From Pempheris klunzingeri (Eukaryota; Chordata; Actinopteri; Acropomatiformes; Pempheridae), in assembly GCF_042242105.1 (NCBI RefSeq), contig NC_092023.1, positions 15,884,433 to 15,948,432 on the forward strand: DNA of 64,000 nucleotides. Reading direction: 5' to 3'. Under the pieces are notes generated by a model. That model was not told the origin of the DNA. It worked only from the letters and a program-made list of their open reading frames with translations, and ran no database searches. Positions 27,601-38,580 of the stretch are shown piece by piece; position 1 is the stretch's first letter, and every line of letters begins with the position of its first letter. The translations under genes and the position numbers were made by a program.

Positions 27601-30600
27601 TACATATCGCCTTCATATGTCATTTGTTGTGTCACAGCCTGTTTCCTCCAAATGGCTGAAAAAGTTTTTTTTTTTTTTTAATCAAACAAGCATGTCTAAT
27701 CTGATGATTGTCATCCTCCCCACCTTGCAGGCATCGAGTGGGTCGACACAGGTCGTAGATCGTTTATCGGTGTGATTGGCAGCCTGGCCTGGTCTGTGGG
27801 GAACATGCTGCTGGCTGGGTTTGCCTTCCTGGTAAATGACTGGCGGACACTGATCATGACTGTTACAGCCCCACTAGGATTTGCAGTTTTGACCTGGTGG
27901 TAAGTGAAAGTGAATTCATATGTTATTGGTTTCCACAATATTAAGAAAAATTTACATTTCAGCATGAGTTCAAGTGCTTCTAAACATATTAATAATATAT
28001 AAGCACATGTAGTAGAGACAGATGATACCTTGTTGTTGTTTATTTAGTTTATTTAATAATCTATATTGTCGTATTTTTTCATATATCACATATTTAAAGA
28101 ATCATTTCATTTGTTTTTTAAAACAGCTACAAATACAGAATCTTTTAGAAGTTTTGGAAATGTTTCATCCTAATTACATTGCTCATGATAACTGCAGGTG
28201 GATTCCTGAATCTGCTCGATGGCTGTTAGCAAATGGCAAAGTAGAAAGGGCCCAGTTTTACCTTGACAGGTGTGCTAAGTTCAACAAAAGACCAAAGCTG
28301 TCATCTAAATTAAAACTGGAGGTAAGTTTCATGTTTAAAGCTAATATGTATATGTTTTTTATTTGTTTATATGATATATTATATGATTATGTGATTATAT
28401 AAGAAGGTTCCAGGTTCGAATCTCCTGGCCGGCAGGTTTGCAGTTTGAGCATTGAACCTTTCTGTGTAGAGTTTGCATGTTCTCCCAGTGTTTGCGTGGG
28501 TTCTCTCCTGGTACTCAGGCTTCCTCCCACGGTCCAAAGACATGCAGCTTAATTGATCACTCAATGGTTGTCTCTCTCTATGTGTTGGCCCTGTGATTGG
28601 CTGGCAACCAGTCCAGGGTGTGTAGGAACAAATAACTTCATAGCCAGTGACCAGTAACTCGTTCAATGTTCTCATGTAAGAAGCTTGACTTGAGAAAATG
28701 CGAACCTGTCCCTGAACATCACTCCTCTGCCTCTGTATAGACACTCTCCAGCATAGAGATCCGGGAAAAGTCACAGAAGAGCTTCACTTACCTCCACCTA
28801 ATCAAGACCCCGAAGATGAGACAGTTAACTCTACTGTCTGGGATTGTGTGGTGGGTGTCACCCTGAAAAATCCCATGAGACATAAAAATATATTTAAATT
28901 GCCTCTCTGCAATGCTACCAAAATTATGGTAATTCCATTTAAAATACTTATATTTTAAGTTAGAATATCTGGTTTAATCTCCGTCAGTAGAATACATAGA
29001 TATACCGTAGATATATGGAGGGGGACACAAGAATAAACAATGATTTGTTGTGTGTTGTACTCTGCAGGTACGGAGTCGCCTCCACATATTATGGAATCAG
29101 CTTGAACATCAGTGGATTTGGTTTGAACATGTACCTCACACACTTCATCTATGCCGCCATTGAAGTTCCTGCCAAGCTGATGATCTATTGTCTTCTGAAC
29201 ATCATTGGGCGGAGGAAGTGCCAAGCAGGCACGCTGCTACTGACAGGAGTCTGCATCGCCTTAAACATGTTCATTCCAAAAGGTTGGGAGGCACATCAGA
29301 CATCCATTCTGCTACACGTCCCAGAAATGATTTGAAGTCACGCAACGGTCGATTCCTGCTTCACTTTGTGTGCGTTAACTGTGAACTGGCAAAACAAAAT
29401 CAACGCAATCAGCGCACTCCTTTGGTTTAAGCTATTTTTTGTGCAGATGGAAGAATTAAAAAGCAGATTTTTACATGTTTTACATATTTTTCGCATATTT
29501 TTTAAACAGGACAACAGACCTGTGCCAGGACACATAATATTTCCTTAAGTACCACAGCATCTACAGTATTGCATCCCTGCAACAACACAATAGTGATTTT
29601 GAACTATAGTGTGGAACTACACATGGTCATCAGTCCATCACCAGACTTTGTAAACACTTTTCTTTCTTCAGTGGAAGCAGGACATGAGGCATAACATCCA
29701 AATTACTCACATCCTGAGTTCTATATTAACTAGTTAATAATATATGATAATAATATATTAATGAGATACCAAGTTTTTGTTGTGTTGGACTTAATGTCAC
29801 AGACAGTATTCAGTTTTTTAAGCCACTGATTTATATTTTGCGTGTCTCTTGATTTTTCATATGTGATATTTGCACATTCTGTCATAATTTATGAAGTGAC
29901 CGTAGCTGTAAAAGAGTTTGTATGCTCTACCTGTCTGCCTCAAGTTAAATGAATGTTTTCACACCCATCTTATGTGCATTACGTAATTACACTGTACTTG
30001 TTCTTTGTAGGTCTGTGGCATCTGCGGGCCGTTGTTGCCATTCTTGGAAAAGGCCTATCAGAGGCTTCCTTCACAACTATCTTCCTCTACACAACAGAGC
30101 TTTACCCCACAGTCATCAGGTCAGTTACTGCCATACAGCTGTGTTAAGCTGTGACAGAGACAGGGCCTTATATTGCTAACATAGTATTTCACCCTCCAGT
30201 TGCTCAGGCTATTTGCCCTACTCGACTTTTAGATGAATTTGTACAGGTAAAATATCATCATAACATTATATCAAAAGGAGAAATGACCCAAACTGTGTGA
30301 GCACAAGCTGGAGAAAGACGTGACTCGCCTCTAAATTAATACGGCTCTTCTAATTTAGGGTTTAGATCAGATGGTTAAAGGTCAAATCTTCTTTCTGTTT
30401 TTCTGTTTAGTTTTTAATTTCATAGGTAGAAACTGATCCTGTGTTGTGCTGTGTACGTCACTTCCTCAGTTAAGTTCACCAGTTATTACCAGTTAGCACT
30501 AATATTTCCACTATTTTTTTGTTGCAATTAATCCTTTTTGTCCACTTTTTTTGCACTGTTACACTGTTTTGGTCTAATAACGACTATACAATTCACTGCA

Positions 30601-31715
30601 ACAGATCGTTTTGTCATTATTAGTAATGAAATCAAAAAGAAATTGTGAGACAGCAGTAATATTTGATTTAATATTTTGCTTTAGCTCAACTGGTGCATAT
30701 GTTAACAAAAACAACACGTAGATATGGATCTATGAATGGTTAAAAAAAAAAAAGAAAAGAGATTATGAAATCCTGAACCTTTCCTGTCTGCAGAAGGGTC
30801 ACAGACATGGTTACATAATGACCCATTCATGAGGTCAGTTCTTCTGATTTACCCTCTGTCTCACCAGACAAAATGGTTTGGGCTACACCAGCTTCATGAG
30901 TCGTCTGGGAGTATCAGTGGCTCCGCTCATCCTGCTGCTGGAGGACGTGTGGACTCTTCTTCCTCAGATCATCATCTGCTCTGTGGCCATCGTTTCCGGC
31001 CTGGTGTCTCTGCTGCTTCCAGAGACACTGAATATGAGCCTGCCAGAGACAATTGATGACATAGAAAAGCCACGGTTGGTAAATGAATGCATTAAAGCAA
31101 CCTATGAAAATATGAGATTTTAAAATGTCTTTGGCACCTCGTTAGTACCATCTAGTGATAATATTGGGAATGACATGGAGACGCAGCAATAAGTGCTACA
31201 ATGCATTGCTCATCCTGGATTGGATTTCAGATCACATACACATTTACAAAAGATAATTACAAACCACTGTCACCCCACAGTCACCTTATCATTTTCAATG
31301 TAATATGTTGAAAAAATAATTTCAAGTCAAAATAAAATAGCTCTATCAGAGTTTTTTATTTTGAGAGTTTTAAGGAGACGTCAAAAGAAAACATTTTAAT
31401 GAAGAGTATCACTGAATAGCTGATGGAAACAATAACATGAGCAATCAAACACTTAATAATGTTGGCAATAATGTTAAATGTTGGTTTGACATTAAGTCAG
31501 AGATGTGTTGATTCAGCTCATTTCTGAAGGCCTTACTTCGAGGTGTCAGACTGCATTATGTTATTAGGCGTTCCTCAGCTCAGACAGAGCGTTATCAATA
31601 GAAATATTCAAACCACCGCTTGTTTCATTTCAGAAGAAATGATGCGTCCTCCCAGTCCGCTGAGCCTTCAGGTGTTTTCCTCCAACCGAAGAGCACAACA
31701 GACACTCCACAGTGA
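24685..31715 (+). CDS. slc22a7: Solute carrier family 22 member 7-type organic anion transporter (OAT2)
   Basis: Plasma-membrane major-facilitator carrier for organic anions. Known OAT2 substrates include cGMP and other small anions. Exons: 24685-25065, 26164-26267, 26630-26784, 27731-27899, 28198-28321, 28741-28850, 29068-29282, 30011-30119, 30868-31074 and 31634-31715. All phases match and give 551 residues, close to the mammalian OAT2 length. Exon 1 reads [17 protein letters not shown], then [11 protein letters not shown] and a glycosylated loop (NLT, NSS, NST). The MFS motif (GYLCDRYGRR) crosses the exon 2/3 junction. [10 protein letters not shown] and [13 protein letters not shown] are SLC22 hallmarks. 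ATG 24685 is preferred because the upstream in-frame codon is GTG. The last junction is uncertain: exon 9 may instead read on to a stop at 31121-31123 (540 residues). Teleosts have several slc22a7 copies, and which one this is was not resolved. Confidence 0.92.
25221..25650. repeat. Probable teleost dispersed repeat in slc22a7 intron 1
   Basis: Phrases such as 'ttttaaacctgggccctatt' and 'ggatccctacagagacagac' match, from memory, a sequence common in fish introns. Borders are approximate and the family is not named. Confidence 0.5.
26814..27600. mobile_element. Foldback (long inverted repeat) transposable element with nested palindrome
   Basis: Nearly perfect arms at 26814-27120 and 27252-27600 (right arm ~40 bp longer) begin CGGTGGCCGGGAGGTGCAAA and end in its complement. 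The element is bordered by TA on both sides (26812-26813, 27601-27602), a likely target duplication. Each arm is built of degenerate ~16-20 bp units such as GAGACAAATTTACAAG and GAAACACTTTTACAA. Inside, a 32-bp block (AGTAACTTTTTCAACCGGAA and on to GTACC) occurs four times: + at 27024-27055, - at 27123-27154, + at 27176-27207, - at 27317-27348. This makes a palindrome within the palindrome. It lies in slc22a7 intron 3 and codes for no recognisable protein, so it is non-autonomous. High arm identity suggests recent insertion or gene conversion. Confidence 0.88.
28402..28690 (+). mobile_element. tRNA-derived SINE-like fragment in slc22a7 intron 5
   Basis: A pol III B-box-like GGTTCGAATCT at 28413-28423 is followed by the very common teleost body containing 'gtttgcatgttctcccagtg', 'gtttgcgtgggttctctcc' and 'ttcctcccacggtcc'. 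The 5' end is truncated and borders are approximate. The B-box plus tail fits a SINE, but the family name is not asserted. Confidence 0.65.
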
Positions 31716-31876
31716 GGACACGAGCAGAACACGGACTTCATTTATGTGCTCATACACAGAAGTACCATAAACTTACTGCCTTTTGTAAATGTGAATGGTG
31801 GATGTGAGCACTCTGTTACGTACAGGACACTTTGTCTTCTCTGCTATCTGTAAATACATTCAGGTCAAAATCTTGA

Positions 31877-31882
31877 AATAAA
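31877..31882 (+). terminator. Candidate poly(A) signal of slc22a7
   Basis: AATAAA about 160 bases after the TGA at 31713-31715. Its position favours the model in which the transcript continues to the exon starting at 31634. Confidence 0.5.
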
Positions 31883-33046
31883 TGAGTGTTTGTACACTCA
31901 TACAGTCAAATACTGAAGATCATTTTTGTTATAAGGTACAAACTGAATAAATAACGCTTGTCAGTGGTTCACTTCCAGCTGGGATTTTTTGTTCTGAATG
32001 ATTTGAATATTTTTGTGTTTTTTCAGAAACTACTGAGTGTAGTGTGAAGGAATAATATGATAAAACATTGGCAAAATGTTATATTTTATTATGATTATAC
32101 TTTTCTGTGTGGACTTTGTGTCAGTGTTTGTCATTCATTCAAATGTCATGCACAACAGATGCAAATTCAAGTAATGAAAGTTACTGTGCTGTAAGTTAAT
32201 TCAGTAACAGAGTTACAGATGTCACGTCCTCAGGACCACAGTATAACTCTGACAAAACAACTTAGCATCAACATGATTAAAGGTTAAAGTGTATGGGTGC
32301 ATAACTGTCTGAATGCAATGAAATATTTGAGTAAAAAGAGCGAGGTAAAAGTAAAAAGAAAAAACAAAAAGATTTGTTTGTGCAATTTTACCAATCACAG
32401 CTGTTTTTCATTACCTGTGTGGAGGTAATAACTTGTGCATACATCATTTCATTAAAGTTTATTACAAAATAATACAATCTTTCTGGGCTTTGGGGGATCC
32501 ATTTTTATGAGCCAAAGTTGGAAGAAAAGTCAAGTCTCAGTGTATCAGTATCAGAGTTAACCTCCAGGCTCTTAAGCATCTTTAAAGTTAACAAAACTCA
32601 ATCATTTGTAGTCTCATAAATAATCATTTGGAGTTTGCTGGCTGCACTGCAGGACCTTATAGATCCAATGAAGTGCAAAAAAAAGATAGAACTTATCTTT
32701 TTGGCTAATTGGATGGTTTGCAGATTAAATTAAATTTTTGATGTTTATCTTTTTTTTTAATTGAAAAATACAATATAATTGTTAAAAAGTTGCTCTTGAT
32801 CTTAGAGAGACTTTTATGTTGTGTGAAATTGCTAAACTATAGCATTAGTTCAGGCAGAACACTGGCTCATTAATTAAAGTTTATTAAGCAGCTCATTGGC
32901 TACAACCTGACCGTTAACATCCAATCGTATTTGTGAAGGTGTGACCTGACATTGCTGATGTGCTCGTGTCAGTTCTGTCTGCTGCCAAAGTTCTCTCCAT
33001 CAGCCTAACCAACTGTCTCCTTACATGCCAAAATGTATCGTTCATA
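31883..33046. other. Intergenic, slc22a7 downstream flank
   Basis: AT-rich sequence without exon-like features or recognised repeats, ending at the TA that borders the Tc1 element. Confidence 0.5.
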
Positions 33047-34609
33047 CACTGTGTGCACAATTATTAGGCAAGTGATTATTTTGACCATATCATCATTTTA
33101 TCCATAATTTCCAACTCCAAGCTGTATAAACTTGAATGCTTATTGGATTTAATGCATATCAGGTGATGTGTATTTGTGTAACGAGGGAGGGTGTGGCCTA
33201 AGGAGATCAACACCCTATATCAAGGTGTGCATAATTATTAGGCAGATTCTTCTCCTCAGGAAAAATGGGCCAAAAAAGAGATTTAACTGACTCTGAAAAG
33301 TCAAATATTGTAAAAAGTCTTTCAGAGGGATGCAGCACTCTTGAAATATCTAAGATATTGGGGCGTGATCACAGAATCATCAAACGTTTTGTTGCAAATA
33401 GTCAGCAAGGTCGCAAGAAACGTGTCGAGAAGAAAAGACGCAAATTAACCACCAAAGATTTGAGAAGAATCAAACATGAAGCTACCAGGAACCCATTATC
33501 CTCCAGTGCTGCCATATTCCACAACTCCAACCTACCTGGAGTGTCAAGAAGTACAAGGTGTTCAGTTCTCAGAGACATGGCCAAGGTAAGAAAGGCTGAA
33601 ACCCGACCACCTCTGAACAAGACACATAAGTTGAAACGTCAAGAATGGGCCAAGAAATATCTGAAGACAGATTTTTCAAAGGTTTTGTGGACTGATGAGA
33701 TGAGAGTGACTCTTGACGGACCAGATGGATGGGTCCGTGGTTGGATCAGTAACGGACACAGAGCTCCACTTTGACTCAGACGCCAGCAAGGTGGAGGTGG
33801 GGTACTGGTATGGGCAGGTATTATTAAAGATGAGCTAGTTGGACCTTTTCGGGTTGAAAATGGACTCAAAATCAACTCTCAGACCTACTGCCAATTTCTA
33901 GAAGACACTTTCTTTAAGCAGTGGTACAGGAAAAAGTCTGCATCTTTCAAGAAGACTTTGATTTTTATGCAAGACAACGCTCCATCACACGCATCAAAGT
34001 ACTGCACTGCGTGGCTGGCCAGTAAAGGCCTTAAAGATGAAAAACTAATGACATGGCCCCCTTCTTCACCTGACTTAAACCCTATTGAGAACTTTTGGGC
34101 CCTTCTTAAGCAGGAAATTTACAGTGAAGGTAAACAGTACACCTCTCTGAACAGTGTCTGGGAGGCTGTGGTTGCGGCTGCACAAAAAGTTGATTCTGAC
34201 CAGATCAAGAAACTGACTGACTCCGTGAATGGAAGGCTTGTGACTGTTATTGAAAAGAAGGGTGGCTATATTGGTCACTGAGGGTTTTTTTTTTTTAAAT
34301 TTCAGAAATGTTTATTTGTAAATTTTGAGTTTGTTTATTATTCTCACTTTAACAGGTGAAAATAAACAAGTGAGATGGGAAAATCTTTGTTTTTCATTTA
34401 GTTGCCTAATAATTCTGCACACTAATAGTTGCCTAATAATGGTGTACGTATAGATATTCTCTTAAGAAAGCCAAAACTTCACTTTTACTACTTAAATGTT
34501 CAGGTTTGAGGGTTTGTTAACATTTTGGATTGACCAAGAGCACTGTAGTTGTACAATAACAAAATGTATCCTCAAAAATACAACTTGCCTAATAATTGTG
34601 CACGCAGTG
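33047..34609 (+). mobile_element. Tc1/mariner transposon, DD37E-type, nearly full length
   Basis: About 1.56 kb bordered by TA dinucleotides (33045-33046 and 34610-34611). The left end starts CACTGTGTGCACAATTATTA and the right end is its near-complement. Further copies of the end motif lie inside, at 33224-33244 (left) and near 34401-34422 and 34430-34448 (right), giving an IR/DR-like end structure. A single transposase frame fills the middle. Only one nonsense codon damages it, so the copy is young. Confidence 0.93.
33265..34281 (+). pseudogene. Tc1-like transposase broken by one in-frame TGA
   Basis: DNA-cutting and joining enzyme of the surrounding element. The frame of 338 sense positions runs from ATG 33265 to the stop at 34279-34281, with one internal TGA at 33772-33774, where a CGA (Arg) codon would fit, as expected from CpG decay. 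Domains in order: helix-turn-helix DNA-binding part (LTDSEKSNIVKSLSEGCSTL), basic nuclear-targeting stretch (GRKKRVEKKRRK), then a DDE domain with first Asp in VLWTDEM, second Asp in FMQDNAPSH and Glu in PDLNPIENFW. I count 37 residues between the second Asp and Glu, so the triad is DD37E rather than the DD34E of classic Tc1. After the stop the frame stays open and family-like. A DD37E group of Tc1-like elements (called TRT) is described in vertebrates and may be its family. Confidence 0.92.
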
Positions 34610-34617
34610 TATAAGTG

Positions 34618-34623
34618 TTTATT
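34618..34623 (-). terminator. Candidate poly(A) signal of the minus-strand GPCR
   Basis: TTTATT on + reads AATAAA on -, about 240 bases past the GPCR stop and only 7 bases outside the Tc1 right end. The transposon therefore sits immediately downstream of the receptor transcript end. Confidence 0.4.
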
Positions 34624-34863
34624 AAGGGGGGGTTAGGTTCTCACAGCACAATCCTTGTTGCTGCTCAGGTTCTTCATGGCTTCCATCTAAGAGCAGAGCC
34701 TTTTCTGCCAAATGTTGCTGTTATAGCTAAGTTCCTCAGCGTAAATGTCTCTGATTGGACATTTGTTTTGGCATTCGCTCCAAAAATCCAACAGGAGTAT
34801 GAACTGTCCCTAACAAGACTAATGAACGTGTTTGATTTGATTTTTTGATTTGATTTGTCCTCA

Positions 34864-36378
34864 TCAAAGTCTCGTCTCCACAGTCTCAGCCACAGTATCA
34901 ACAGTGTTTTCTTTCCTACTAGGTTTCTGACGACAGGGCAGCGCCTGCAGCACCTCTTTGAGCCCTTTGGTCATGAATATGTAGAGGAAGGGGTCCACCA
35001 GAGGGCTGAGGTAGAGAAGCAGCTGAGACACCAGGCCCAGGTAGGTCACCGTCTTCTTAAAGGACAGAGCCTGCAGGAGGACACTGAGGATGAAGGGGAC
35101 ATAGAGGAGGGTGTAATTGGCCCAGATCGCACTAATCCCCCACACCGCCTTCTTCCTCTCAAAGGATGGAGGGATAGATCGGGAGCAGAGCAGAACCCTC
35201 CAGGAGTCCACAGCAAAAAAGAGGAGGAAGGGGAAAGGAGTGAGCAGACACACTGCAAACCAGAGGTAGCACTGCAGCATAGCGAGGGCCAGGACGGCGA
35301 ACGGAGCAGCCCACGCCACTAAGGCGACCACAGGAGACCGTCTGATACTGCTGCAGCAGGCCAGACACTGTGGGTAGGCCACCAGGAGATGGCGCTCCTG
35401 GGCTATGTACAGCATGAGGGTGACATTGGAGATGACGCCAAAATAGAAGATGAAATTGAAGGCGCTGGGGGAGAGATGGGTCCCACTCTCCATGTTCTGG
35501 TCCACATGGGGACGGCCAAAGAAACTGATAACGTCAGAGACCAGGAGGAATATGACATGCATGGGAACTTTGTTCTCACCTGGAAAGTGAAAAGACACGA
35601 TCAATACTGGTGCTTCTCATGTCCTTGAGTGCTTGTGCATTTGTTTTGGGTGTCATTTGAAACTAATTGTCGTGGGAACTTACTGAAGCCTTCTTTCTCT
35701 GATGTAATTTGCACATTGCTTTTAAAAAACAAAATGTAAAATGTGCTGCTGCTGATACTGCGGCGATGACTTCCACTAATGCTATAGTTCAATTGTATGC
35801 ATTCGCACAGATACTACTAATTAACAGCTACTTTAGTGGTTCTGATACTGGGACTACTACTATAACTCATACTGATACTGCACTGATACTTCGACTTGAT
35901 ACCGTTCCTGGTGCTAATGATAAAGCTTCTGATATCCACACGTCTGTCTGATGTTTAGGGCTAAATAAAGCCATACTTTACTTGACACAACAATGTTTAT
36001 ATGAATCAAATATTTTCCAACCAGACAATGCCACTGAGCTATTTAGCACAGACTGAGCCAAACCCACTGACAGCTCCTCAGCCCACCTTGTGTGATTTTT
36101 TGATGTGTGTGGGAGGTGTTGGCATAGTTTGTACACTTTTGAATGACTTGTGTACGCATTAAGTTACAGGACGTGAAGCAGAGTGAGTGCAAACCTTTGG
36201 ACAGATTCTTGAGGGTGTAAATTGCCAGTCCGATGGTGGGCAGCCCGATGCTGAACGTCACCCAGCTGATCACATTGGCTACCCGGACAGCGGTGGGTGT
36301 GGTGGTGTTGCCGGTCAGGTTGCCAGTGACGCTGATGAGGACGGGGACAGTTGTTGTCACTGTGCTGCTGTCAGCCAT
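34864..36378 (-). CDS. Orphan class A G-protein-coupled receptor, relative of the 18561-21016 gene
   Basis: Two coding exons on the minus strand: 36378-36195 (ATG to donor gtttgc) and 35579-34864, joined in phase 1, giving 299 residues. The N-terminus is Thr-rich with glycosylation sites NLT and NTT. TM1 has GLPTIGLAIYTL, parallel to GLPLTLGAIYAL in the other receptor. TM2 is HVIFLLVSDV. The DRY position reads ERH. TM7 has LSPLVDPFLYIF, a DPxxY form. The loop between TM4 and TM5 is very short, as in the other receptor, and no ordinary ECL2 cysteine is evident. The intron after TM1 is shared in place, though not in phase, while the intron at the ERY motif of the other gene is absent. Membrane signalling role inferred; ligand unknown. 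It may be listed elsewhere under a GPR4-like or other orphan name, but I cannot confirm this. Confidence 0.85.
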
Positions 36379-36770
36379 TAGAGGCCACACTGAGGCTATT
36401 TATGTGTTCAGCTGTTCAGATTAGCATTGACATCCATCAGTGTGTGTCGCTCAGCTGATGCTGTGGATGCAGTGGGTTGTAATGAAGATCACCTCAGTCT
36501 AAACAAAGGGAAAAAAAAACAATCAAAACAAGCACAAAACAGTTGTTTGTGAGCCTTTTTCAGGATATTTTTTGCTCTGACGGCAGGCAGTCGAAGCCAA
36601 ATAAAAGAGTGCTTAGTTATCTGTCACCCATGAGCACTGATGTGTGAAGTCAGTACAAACTGGGCATAATGCCTCAGTCCATTTAATCTGGCACCTCTGG
36701 AGTGTCCCAGCTCTTTTTCCAAATTAGGCATAATGGTCTTCTTCTTGACATGACATCCACATTTCTTTTG

Positions 36771-36917
<147 letters not shown>

Positions 36918-38392
36918 AATGAAACCTCGTACATGCATTGGATGTAAAGCTCCAACTGTACCCTACCAACAGACTGGGGGAATCTAAGTGGTCAATAGTG
37001 AACATAATCAAGTACAACTATATTAAAATTAAACAAAGACATAATCCCAAATTGTTGTGAATCTCAAGAGCTGAACTTTGCTGTCAATAGCAAAGAGAAG
37101 CTGCTTCTGGTGGTGCTTCATGGACAAAAAGCATGAAGTATTGTATTTAGACATACTTTTGACAAAACTGTGAAACATACAGAGTGAAGAGATGGGCAGC
37201 AAGGAAGTGAATTATTCTGCAGGGCTTCTTTGCATTTTTATATCTAAAATTGGAAAAGTAGAGAAGCACTTTACAGTAACAGTAATCCGATTTTTTTTTT
37301 GGCCATTAGGGAGCAGATAACTTTCAAAACAAGCTGACAGACATACAGCCCTGATGTATTATAACTTCACAAAATATTATGTCATTGTATGTTAGCAAAC
37401 AGCTGCCTATTTACACACGTGCCATCTTTGCCACCAGTTGATTAATTAAATTGAATATTCACTCACTTTGTAGCTCTGGTTTGGTCTCCACCAAGTCTTC
37501 AGAGAAATAGCTTTCTCTTTAGGTGCAAACTGTTCCACTTTTTTCTGTCTGTCTGCTGCTTGGTGCCAGGAGTGTAGCATACTGTGGGTTTACCAAAGCT
37601 TGAGACTGAACCATCCTGGACCATAATAACAAACCTATCAGCAAAAAAAGGCTAAAAAGGACAACTGAACATTCTCAACAGCTGATTTCAGCACTATAAC
37701 AAATTGATGTTTTACATAATCATAATTTATATATTCCAAAAATAAAAAATGTAACATTACTAGTTTAGGTTTTGTGGTGTTTCCTGTTCAAGGGCCCCAT
37801 TTTCTTTAGTCTCTTTTAAATTTCCAAAGCATGTTAGTCATCTTGAATCATTATCTTACCTCTGATGAGATCTGAATCAATTTTCATCCAAAAAAAACCT
37901 CCTCAGTTGTCGTTCCAAACAGTTTTTAAAGGCATATCTGCTGAAAATCATGGTTTGAGATAAATGTCGAATCCTGTTTGGATATCTCAGTGCCCATTTT
38001 AGAGTGAGAGACAAGCTGTCTGCCTGAATATCAATGGACATGTATAGGTCCAGGTATGTGTGTTTGCATCAGGACTTTTTGGAAAGCATTTATTGCTGCA
38101 GCGCTGAGGCTCCTTATCACCACGAGCTCAGCTGGCTGCTTTGAATGAAGTCTAAATGTGCTGAATGTTTTTCACTGGTTTACATGTATGGCAATGATAA
38201 TGCAGGGAGTGAATATTTGCATGAAAGACTGAAGTCAATATGTTGCAACAGCTTTTATCTTACCTTTACACTTATTACTGTATGTTTGTGTGGCTCCACA
38301 CAAGGACTCAAGGACTGCCCCCGACCAACGATCTCCAAGTTTTATGACAAGGAGTCAATATTTATTTCTATTTATCATGATTTATTCAAAAA

Positions 38393-38580
38393 CATCACAC
38401 AACTTAGAAACCTTTAACGCCAGCACAATAATTTATAATGGGCCTTTAAAGTATACATTTTACCAGCATCTGGACGAAGCGAGCCACGGCGGCACTGGCA
38501 AAAGTTGTAGTTTTGTTGTAGTTATTTATTTCATCAAAGTATAACATCACACAACTTAAGAACTTGTAACACCAACACAA
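38393..38580. repeat. Pair of diverged direct repeats, 152 bp apart
   Basis: CATCACACAACTTA starts at 38393 and again at 38545. Each is followed by similar text (roughly GAAACCTTTAACGCCAGCAC versus AGAACTTGTAACACCAACAC). Origin unknown: an old tandem duplication or a repeat remnant. Confidence 0.6.

Noticed and set aside
26827-27635. Open frames across the foldback arms (26827-27105 on + and 27267-27635 on -) with repeated Thr/Asn/Leu peptides
   Set aside because: They are translations of the same inverted repeat units in both directions and show no protein family features.
34855-35322. 155-codon plus-strand frame rich in Glu
   Set aside because: It is antisense to the GPCR exon, whose minus-strand reading has seven membrane helices.
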